A stretch of 35,678 nt of DNA from contig BDIU01000510.1 of NCBI GenBank assembly GCA_002118135.1, positions 1 to 35,678 of the forward strand. The letters are read 5' to 3'. Every line of letters starts with the position of its first letter. Within the stretch, counting starts at the first letter, position 1. The DNA comes from Trebouxia sp. TZW2008 (taxonomy: Eukaryota; Chlorophyta; Trebouxiophyceae; Trebouxiales; Trebouxiaceae). This document shows positions 23,393 to 32,900 of the stretch, in pieces. The translations under genes and the position numbers were made by a program. Below the pieces are notes generated by a model, which was not told the origin of the DNA, searched no databases, and saw nothing but the letters and a program-made list of their open reading frames with translations.

Positions 23393-24748
23393 TCATACTT
23401 GAACACCTGACGCAGCTGTTGCTATTGTACGATTCACATGCACACTCAAGTCAGACTTGAACAACCTAGGATGCAGCAAAGCCTGCTTTTCCAAGATTGC
23501 AAAAAGGCCATAAACTCCAATCTCAGGCGCAGAGGGGAAACAGTAATGAGTGCATTCACCGTCCCTGTGGTACTGCCACAAGGGGACTGTCTGATTGTAG
23601 ACTGAGATGACGGGCACAGAAACAGCTGTCAGCATTTGTGTAGAAGCATGGTTTCTGGTCCCTCCGTACAGTAAAGCATCTAAGGCAGGATCCCAGGTCT
23701 CTAGATGCCCCTCAGGGCTGTGCCATAGATTCTTGTAGCCCCCACCTAGAGGTGCGCATGTGTGAGGTGGGTTGCCACCATAAAAGTCCCCTAGAGGATT
23801 GGAGTAATGAGTGGGGACGGTGTCTTTCCAAACAACCTGTGGCAGCTTGTTTTGCTGAAGCTTGAGCTGACCAGCAAAGTCTGACAACCTATTGATGTAA
23901 TCGGGGTCAAACTGCAGCCCAAAATTGGCCACATACAAGTCTGTGGTCTTAGATGACACAGCAAGAAAAGGCAGTACGTGATTCAGCTGACACAAAGCGA
24001 CGTCACATCTGACATAGCACATCCTGGTGTCCTCAATGAAGTTGAGGCAATCCACCCTCAGAATGCCCAAGCGGTTTTGCTGGACAGCATTCAGCTTCAT
24101 TGGTTCACGCCACTTTACTGGCTTTGCCAGGAACTCATACATGAAACACTCAAAAGCCTTGACCATGTCTTCCATTGTGCCGTCCCCAGAAAACCACACT
24201 GTACGGCCTACTATGTGAGGCCACAGATCACATGGTGTGAAAGTCAGTATGTCAGATCTTCCCATCTCATTGAGCTGTCCATTGAGCAAAGCCTTCTGCA
24301 GATCTTGACTGCAGGCATGTGCTCCTGCCTCCTTTCGGCAGAACTGTGACTGAGGGTCTGATTCCTTGCACATGACGCAGTCTGTTGCATTGCCGCCGTA
24401 AATGTATGGCTTCTTGCCTGCTTTGATTTGAGCTGCATCAAGGCGAGGATAAGTGAAGGGACACTTCACATCTGGAGGAGGCTTGGCATGCTGTAAGGGG
24501 TGTGCTGAAGCCTGGAGGTCTTGAAGAGCAAAGCTTTCTGAGCCTGGATTTGCTGTGTCTGCTGTGCTGCTTTTGCTGCCTTTGCCAGGCACTGCTGAGA
24601 GCCTGTTCTCCAAAGATATCCGGCTTGGTAATGCTTGCAAGGCTACAGCTACAGGCTGTGACTGCTCGCTGCCAAAAGTGAAGAAAGCCAATACCCCGAG
24701 CACGGTGAGAGCCGAGCAGAGGACCAGCAGCTTGCCACGACTGCGCAT
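23393..24748 (-). CDS. PC-esterase/TBL-like type II membrane protein, probable Golgi glycan-modifying family, active-site variant
   Basis: One uninterrupted 451-codon frame, the only intronless gene here. Residues 2-6 are basic (RSRGK), then residues 7-25 form a hydrophobic segment (LLVLCSALTVLGVLAFFTF), the pattern of an N-in signal anchor. A Ser/Ala-rich stem follows and then a Cys-rich globular domain. TPCDLWPHIVGRTVWFSGDG (residues 171-190) resembles the block I region of SGNH/PC-esterases, where GDS supplies the nucleophile; here it is GDG. Near the C-terminus, DGECTHYCFPS (396-406) resembles the DCSHWCLPG block of trichome-birefringence-like proteins, with Glu398 in place of Asp and His401 kept. 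Plant TBL enzymes O-acetylate wall polysaccharides in the Golgi. Sequence similarity is limited to these blocks, so the family call is moderate and the substrate unknown. Possible N-glycosylation sites include NAT at 120, NQT and NRT. Confidence 0.6.
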   Translation of the reverse strand: MRSRGKLLVLCSALTVLGVLAFFTFGSEQSQPVAVALQALPSRISLENRLSAVPGKGSKSSTADTANPGSESFALQDLQASAHPLQHAKPPPDVKCPFTYPRLDAAQIKAGKKPYIYGGNATDCVMCKESDPQSQFCRKEAGAHACSQDLQKALLNGQLNEMGRSDILTFTPCDLWPHIVGRTVWFSGDGTMEDMVKAFECFMYEFLAKPVKWREPMKLNAVQQNRLGILRVDCLNFIEDTRMCYVRCDVALCQLNHVLPFLAVSSKTTDLYVANFGLQFDPDYINRLSDFAGQLKLQQNKLPQVVWKDTVPTHYSNPLGDFYGGNPPHTCAPLGGGYKNLWHSPEGHLETWDPALDALLYGGTRNHASTQMLTAVSVPVISVYNQTVPLWQYHRDGECTHYCFPSAPEIGVYGLFAILEKQALLHPRLFKSDLSVHVNRTIATAASGVQV

Positions 24749-25560
24749 CGCTGGCTACTGCTTTGTACGCATGCTGATGGCCTCAACGGAGTGTGCGCTG
24801 GTCGGCCGAAGCCTTCACTGCACTTCTGCAACACGCTCATATGCTTAAAGTCGGTACCGGGACGCAAAGACGACGAGCAGGAACGACCGCACATCAGTCT
24901 CACCCTCTGATCGTGCTCCGCAGCTTTGCTTTGTCTAATTTCAAGCGCACCCGCAAAGAACTCTCCTCAAAGCCGCAAAGCTGTGAGTCCGAGTCTGCGC
25001 TCGACTACCTCTTGATCGCCGACAGAAGCGCGCTGACCCGATCGGCTCGTGCTGCAATGTGGTACTTTGTGACCAGATCGTAGCCAACGTCAGTGCGGAA
25101 GTTCTACGACACATGCAAGAGCGGGAACCGGCCCGCACAGATGGCAAGTCAGCGATGAAGAAGCAAGGGCACAGCATGCAAGCTGGCGAATGTCACGGGG
25201 CACAAATGTAGACTTGGCAGGCAATGATAATGTTCGTGTTTCAAATTGACAGCATGATGGGTGACACATGGCATAGAAAAGCAATGCTTTGGCCTGATAG
25301 CTCAGGTAGGCAACATGGGCTGTGCCAAAAGGACACCCAGGCGAAGAGACACCCTGAAATCAGAATTCAGATTCAAGAAATTTAGATGCTATGCTGATGG
25401 ACAATCAAACAATTGTTGATTAATCTTTCCAACGTTGTCCAATCAGCATGACAGAAAGCGCGCCCAAGCTCGGAACAAAGTGAACACAAATTCCTGCAAA
25501 ATCCCTCAGATCAATAAAGAATAAGTGAATCAAATCGAAAAAATAACTACAATCTCACAA
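24749..25560. other. Intergenic region upstream of the PC-esterase-like gene and downstream of the phytyl ester synthase gene
   Basis: About 810 bp between two - strand genes. It should contain the promoter of the PC-esterase-like gene on the left and the 3' untranslated region of the synthase on the right. AATCAAACAATTGTTGATT (about 25405-25423) is an imperfect palindrome. No gene is recognised. Confidence 0.4.
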
Positions 25561-28500
25561 TCAATCCATCAATAACTCAAAAGAAGGCACCACACGCTGC
25601 ACTTGTCGTGCCAGCCTCTTGCCCAGCTCCCTTTCTGGGTCAGCCTCACGATCTTGCAGAGTCTGCTGAATGCCCTGTTCTACTGTATGCTTGATCTGCT
25701 GATACAGCTCTTTTGCAGCCGCAGAGTCTGATCTGTCAGGTAGTGCTGCTGCAGCATCCACTGGAGGCATGAATCTGCACACAACAGACAAAGCGTAAAA
25801 CATCAACCTCAATGCTTCTTTATGATACCTGTTCATGCTGCGATGATGTTACCATCAGTGGGGTTGTCTCATGTGATGTATGCTTGCATACTTTGCAGCT
25901 GCTGTGCCAGGCTGTACAAAGGCTGCAACATTGTTGGAAGCCAAATAAAGGGGTCACACTGTTGGAAAACCTTTTTGCATTGCACTTGCTGCTTTGGGAG
26001 GCATGCTGTCACATGGCTAACATAGGATGCTGCTTACACAAGGCCATGCCATCTGCTATATGTACAACAAGTTGCACTCAGTAAGATTCCAGGGAGCGTC
26101 GGATCCATGCAGCTCACCAGCTGAGGCATGCACTTGCTCGCAACTGACATCACAGGACGTAAACCCATACTACCTGGAGCGGGGCATTTTGTCCCGCGGC
26201 TGACACAGAGTGCCGCTTCTGCAATCACATCCCTTCCTTGCTATATGCATTGACAAGCTGCCCTCAGTAGATCCCAGACTACCTTCGTAAAGTCAGTTAG
26301 CCCAGCCTACCTGAAGTACAACCGCTCCAGCTTAGGCACAGGGACCAGTGCTGGTATGTTGGAGCCAGGCAGCTTGGTGATAGGGCTGATGGCATCGTCT
26401 GAGCCCTCCAATGGGGTCCCCTTGAACACCTGCTCCCAAAGTAAAACGTCAGTTGTTGCTTGATGCTCAGCACTTACTGTCAGCAGATTACAGCTTAGCT
26501 GTACAGTTGACACCACAGCTTGATGCTACAATCACAGCTGTGTCCTTGTGACGTTGTCTATATGACCCCCTGTTGGGTCCCTAGGACAGTAACGTCATTG
26601 ATTGATATGCACAAGCAACAGAAGCAGCGACTGAAAACACTGTACTCCACAAAACATTGTGTGCCATGTGTATCAGCGTAGGCATGAACTGTTTTGCGGA
26701 TGACTTGTCTTGCGGATGATTTGTCTTTCCCAGTAAACATCAAGTCTTCATGGCAACTGTGAACGGCCAGGGTGGCAATACAAGACTTGTGCCACACACA
26801 CCTAGCACACGCGCTAAAGAATGTACAAATCTTGATGCTTACTGTTCTGAATGAGTCTCCTCACCTGCTTGCTGAGCTGCTTGGCTAGGGGTCCCAGTAC
26901 TGGGTTGGCCAGCACTTCATCCGTGTCCATGGCAATGTCAAAGGCATCATCTCCCCCTACTGCTGCAAAGGGGATAATGAGTGCATTGGACTTGGCTGCC
27001 ATGCGCACAAAGTCAGGCTTATCCTTCCAAATTAGCTTGTACTTCTCCCCTTTCCTCTTGTTCACCTGCATGGGACAAATGCAGTCGACGACATGGCCTG
27101 CTGTGCAATGGGTCCAGGGCAATGTCAAAAAGCATTGCCCAAATCTACTGCTGCAAAGGGAATGATGAGGCCATTGGAATTGGCTGCCGTGCGCACGAAG
27201 TCAGGCATGTCCTTCCAAACTAGCTTGTACTCTCCCCCTTTCCTTTTGTTCACCTGCATGGGATCACTGCGTTCAACACATGCTGACCAATCATGGGAAT
27301 GACGGCGCACTGCGTATGCATGTCCAACTTGTCTTTCCAGATCAGCTTGTACTTGATCGCTTTCCTCTTAATAACAATGATAATCATTACATGTTCCAGC
27401 ATATACTTCTAGGTATGTGTGGCACAAGTCCTATCTCCTTTCCTCTTGCTCAACCGCATGGGACAAATGCTCTTGTGGCAACCTCCTGCTATGGAAAGGT
27501 CTCACATTGCAAGCGCATGATGAGCTTTGATCAAACACAATGGGGTCCAATAGCCAGGGTGATGCTCACTTCCTTTTGGTAAGCGAGTTGAAGCTGGCCT
27601 CGGCACATTGATGGATCCAATAATTTGGGAATCTGACCAAGGCATGGCTAGATTGTCGAAACTTGATACATGTAGCAAAGAAGGCAAGTTGGCTTAAGAG
27701 GAGCACCTGATGTTAAGCTACTGACAACATGCTTGGCAAGGCAGTACGTCATGTGCAACAGCATGGTGCTTAGGAGATTTGACACAAGCACTTTTACCCA
27801 ATCTAAGTTTGCTGGATTTTTCCATCAAAAAGCAGTGATTTGCAGCAAGCATTTCTTGTGGCCTTCCTCTCGCAGGCAGGTTCACAAAGCCATGGACACA
27901 GAAGAGGCGGATGGTCAAGTGAGGGCGCTTCAACAACTCTACAGCCTGGCACAGCCAACGACACAACAGACTTTGATACAGTAACTTCTCTTTATAAGGT
28001 CACTCAGTGTAAGGACATTCTTGCTGTGAAGACACGGCAACTGGTGACCAATCACTGCATTCCGTCTGCAGTGGCGCCTCTGAGTAAGGACAATTTGATG
28101 TAAGGACAGCTTTCTTGGGAACTAAAGCAGTCGTTACAAAGAAAAGTCTCTGTATGCATGTGAGGGCACTGACCTCTCTGCCACCTCCCGGGAATAGCAG
28201 CACAGCTTCAGCGTCCTGCAGCAGCCTGTATGCGGCCATGGGGGAGGCCTTCACCGCCCCCAGACTCTGGAAGAGGGGTCCTAGGGGGGTAGCCCAGTGA
28301 CCGGGGTGGGCTAGACCCCTCACCTTGTACCCTCTGAGGTAAAGCTCGTGCACCAGCAGCGGCAGATCATACAGCCCTATGATGGTGTGGTTGCCTGCAA
28401 TGGGGTCCATTTCTCAGCAAGTCTGATATTCAAGAATTGCGACATGTTTGTGTGTTGGACAGCAACTTTGGTGAACGTTGCATGAGTCTTAGGCTGTGGA

Positions 28501-29961
28501 AGAGGGGTCCCAGGGGGGTAACCCAGTGGCCGGGATGGGCTAGACCCCTCACCCTGCTACCCCTGAGGTATAACTCGTGCACCAGCAGCGGCAGATCGTA
28601 CAACCCCATGATGGTGTAGTTGCCTGCAGTCAGAAACAGTCCTCAGCATCGGCTCTTCCTTTGTGCAACAGGGCTTGTGGGTGTTTCACTATCTCAAACA
28701 CTGTCTGACTCTGATGGACATACAGCCATTGCCATTTCAGGAAACATATGATCGACTTTGCTGGCTGCCTCAAGCGCGTACGGTGGATGTCTTCTTCTTT
28801 GGCAATCATGTGTAGCCGATTGCTTGTTTGTTTATAGTCAAGTCTGCTGAGTTGTTCCACCTCAGGAGCTCATGAGGGCTACAGTAAGCTTGCACAAGCT
28901 TGGCATGGGCTCAAGAGAGTTGCTGTCACAGTGTGCAATGCAGGTGTGATTCGGCAGCGCAGAAGCTTTTAATGACTGGCAACGCTACACCTTGACAAAA
29001 TTCACCATCAACACATGCTAAGTGGTCAAAGCCACACCTGCTGCATAAGAGGTGATTGTCATCACAGCACCATCTGCTATCGCTACAGTATTTGGCAAGA
29101 CAGCAATGGCATCATTTTGAAAATGCTTGCTTGTAAGGTTGCTTGACCCTGCTGGGCGCATACGGCAACCACAGTGATGTGTTTGTGCACCTGCAGCTTT
29201 TGTGAGGGGACTCACCAATGAAGAGGAGGGGTCGCCGGGGGCCCAAGGGGTCTGGCAGATTCTCCACTCCTTTCATCACTGGTGCCACCAATGCTCTGCA
29301 TACATGAGCCTTGATTAATTGATGCTGCTGGTGACATACATACCTGAAATGCTGCAAAGAACTTGACTTTAAACACATTAATCAGCATGGACAATGACAG
29401 GAAGGGCATGTAAGCAAATTTGCCAGCCCTGTCTGCAGCAATGGGCCTAGCACAACATGTCTTAGCTGCAATACTGTAGCAAGCACTCGCTGCAACTTGA
29501 TTCAATGCGCTTGTGTGTCTTGCGCACCAAGGCTTGCAGATGATTGACCTTGGAATTTGTGAGCACATAGAAGGAGCAAAAGCAAGCTGCTGCTATATTG
29601 CTGGGCAGCATGCTAGCATGGGGTCAGAAAATTGAAGGCAACACAGACTGCCCTTTACATCTTGGGCAAGCAAATGGCTGCGCTGCCTGCCTTGAGAGAG
29701 GCTATGCAGGACAAGCTCAGAGTTCAAGATAGACGACAAGAAGAGATATGACTGACCTCCAAGGAGACAGCAGCCGTCGAGCACTCTCCATGTTGTCGTC
29801 CACAGTGGCCCAGCTACCCCCCCTACCCCCTGCAGGCCCCTGCCCCCGCCCCTGCCACGCCCCCCTGGGCCCCTCTTGTTTCACACCACCCCATGATCTC
29901 TGTGCTGCTGCTTGAGCAACCCCATTTGCTCCTAACTGTTCTGACTGCGCCTGCTGCTGCG

Positions 29962-29996
<35 letters not shown>

Positions 29997-32900
29997 TGCT
30001 GCGGTGAGGGGAATGCTGCTGATAGCTCCTGATTGCTAAAAGACCCAGATGGTGAAGCAGGTGCAGTACGCTGAGAAGAAGCTGTGATGCTGGGTAGTTC
30101 TGAGCTAGGGTTTGGATCAGTAGCAAATGCCGTCAGGTTGTCGCTGACCCACCTCTCAACAGTGTCAGTCGCAGGCGAGGCTGTGCTTGTGCTGGCTAGG
30201 TTACCATTGTCTTGAGCTGTCCTACTGAGCTGTTGTGTCGCAGCACCATTGCCATTTGGTGCAGTCAAAGGTTCATTCGCTTGCAGATCCTGTCGGCCTG
30301 AAGGCTGTGCCTGCACTGACCTCTGCTCAACAGGCCCACCATTGTTTCTCAAGCCCCTTGTCTGAGCCTGACCATGACCAGAAGCATTGACTGCAGTCAC
30401 AGTCTGCTGACCAGCTGCAGTGTTCTGGCCTGTGGCGTTGACTGAAGTAACAGTCTGTGGTCCAGGTGGAGAGCTTTGGCTTGTTGTGGCAGTGGCTGTG
30501 GGTATGGGTGTTGCTTGCCAGCCGCCCTTAGGTGTGTCTTGGTTCTGCAGTGCCCCTTGTGAGGCGGGCTGCTGGAAGGGACCCCTGACCTGACCCACCT
30601 GGGTACCCCCCTGGGTGACTAGGGAGGCAGCGCCTGATGGCTGAGCCTTGGCTGGCAGGAATCCGGTGCGTGCCATGATGCTGACTAAGTCAACATCAAC
30701 CTGTAAAGCCACACGCACAGCATTGATTGACCATTGATCTTTCAAGGCAAGCCCTTCTTGAAACAGAGATAGCCGCAGTCGACAAAGCTGCAAAGCAGGC
30801 GGCGTACGCAGCAGCTGCATTTCAGCCATCATACATGGCAGCCATCATGCACTAGACAGACTTGAGCATGTCACTATAACAGGGGAACAAGGGACCAGGC
30901 AGCAGGGGGATGCTGACCTCCAACAGCACAGTGTGTCCACTATCTGGCAGTCATTTGCAAAATACCTAGCTGTAAGGCCGATTTTTTGCAACATGCAGGC
31001 AAAAACTGAACAGCAGGCAGTATGGGAATGCCGACCTCTAACAGGGCGATGTGTCCGCTGTCTGGCAGGACCAGCCTGTTTGCAGCATGCAGCGCCAAAT
31101 GTCCACCAAAATGCTGAGCTATATGGCAGTAAGTTCTGACAGTCATTTGCACTCAGCTGAGCTTGCTAGAAGAGCTGATTATTGCAAAATACAGCCGCAG
31201 CAGAGGAGTTGATATGGAATTGCTGACCTCTAACAGGGCGGTGTTTCCACTGTCTGGCAGGACCAGCCTATTTGCAGTATGCAGCGCCAAAAGCCCGCCA
31301 AAAATGATGCCTGACCGCATAGCAGCACGCTATGGCAGTCAACCTCACTCAGCTGAGCTTGCTAGAAGGGTTGCTTGTGGCAAAACAGACGCAGCAGAGG
31401 ATTCAGTAAGAGGGTGCTGACCTCGAGCAGGGCGGTGTGTCCGCTGTCGGGCAGGACAATCCTGTTGGCGTTGGGCAGGAGACGTTGCAGGCGCGTCTGC
31501 TCTGTGAGGGACGGCAGCAGTCGGTCCTGCCCACTTCCCACCAGCAGCACTGGAGTCCTGCAACCAACTTAGGCTTAGCTGCTTGCTCAGGCTGAGCTGT
31601 TTTGTCAGGCTTTGTTGCTTTCTCAGACACAACTCAAACTGAACTCTATCACAAGCAGCCGGTCCTGCCCACTCCCCACCAGCAGCGCCAAGTCCAGCAC
31701 CAAAGCCATCCTGATTTGCTGTCTCAGACACTACTTAAAGCACTGCCTTAGACCCAACTTTCAAGGGAAGTCTGGTGACTACGACGCTATAGCACTATGA
31801 CAACTCCATGACTTTTTGACTAGCAGCACAACCCTGCCCACACCCCACTAGCAGCATACGGGTCCTGCATTCAAAGCAGGCTTAGCTGCGTGCTCCAGGT
31901 GAGTTGTTTTGCCAGGCTTAGTTGCTTTCGCAGACACAACTGAAACTGAATTCTATCGCAAGCAGTCGGTCCTGCCCAATCCCAACCAGCAGCACTGGAG
32001 TCCTGCAACCAAAGCAGGCATAGCTGCTTGCTCAAGCTGAGTTATTTTGTCAGGCTTAGTTGCTTTCTCAGACACAACTCAAAACTGAACTCTATCGCAA
32101 TCAGTGGGTCCTGCCCACTCCCCACCAGCAGCACTGGAGTCCTGCAACCACTCGAGACTTATTTGCTGTGTTGCTGCCACGTAGGGCGTTTCCATGCTGC
32201 CTGTATATCACTCTAGCGCTTGCTTTGTCAAAGCAACCGAAACTGTGATGAGTTCATCATAAAGCTGCGTCTGAGGAGCTTGCTGCTGACTGCTCACTGC
32301 TCACAGCCCTTGTTCATGGCGGCCGATGACAATGCCTGTTCAGCAACATCTTCTGCACCTCCACAAGTCACAGGCTGACACGCAATGCACTCAGAAATGC
32401 TACTGCTTCAAATTGCAGGAATTCATGCATGTCAACTGATATACATGTACACAGACCGCTTGAGCCGGGCACAGACCTGATTTGTCTGAAGGAGGCATCA
32501 GGTAGGTTTCCGCTGGTCAGCATATTCATGCGCCAGCTGGCCGTCGCGCTGGGTAGGTACAGATCCCGGCTCTTCTTGCTGCGCTCAGCAGCATCAGAGG
32601 CAGGCGCCTGTGTCACCCCTAGCTCAGCCTGTAGAGGACAACACTCAACTTTGATCAATTACTCAACTCTGATACTTAACTCTGGTTCAGCTTGTAACAA
32701 GGGACAGCACTTGGCAATCTGTACAAGAGTGTTGTCACTGTTGAAAGTCTGCAAGCGTGATGGGTGAACGTGCAATGATCCACCACTACAAGTAGTCTAC
32801 AACACAAACTCTCGTCAGCCCATGCCATCTGAGTGCATTGCATGCATGCTGCTCGTGCTATTATTTCAGTGTAGACAAACCAGCCATATAGGTTCAACTT

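Noticed and set aside
31345..31731. 128-codon - strand frame with KQLSLSKQLSLS repeats
   Set aside because: Wrong-frame read-through of the exon copies and their repeated intron parts; the phase-consistent exon is 31422-31557.
30905..32150. Regularly spaced repeats that might suggest a CRISPR array
   Set aside because: The repeats are coding-exon fragments in a eukaryotic intron, with 118-194-bp periods and no short-repeat/unique-spacer pattern.
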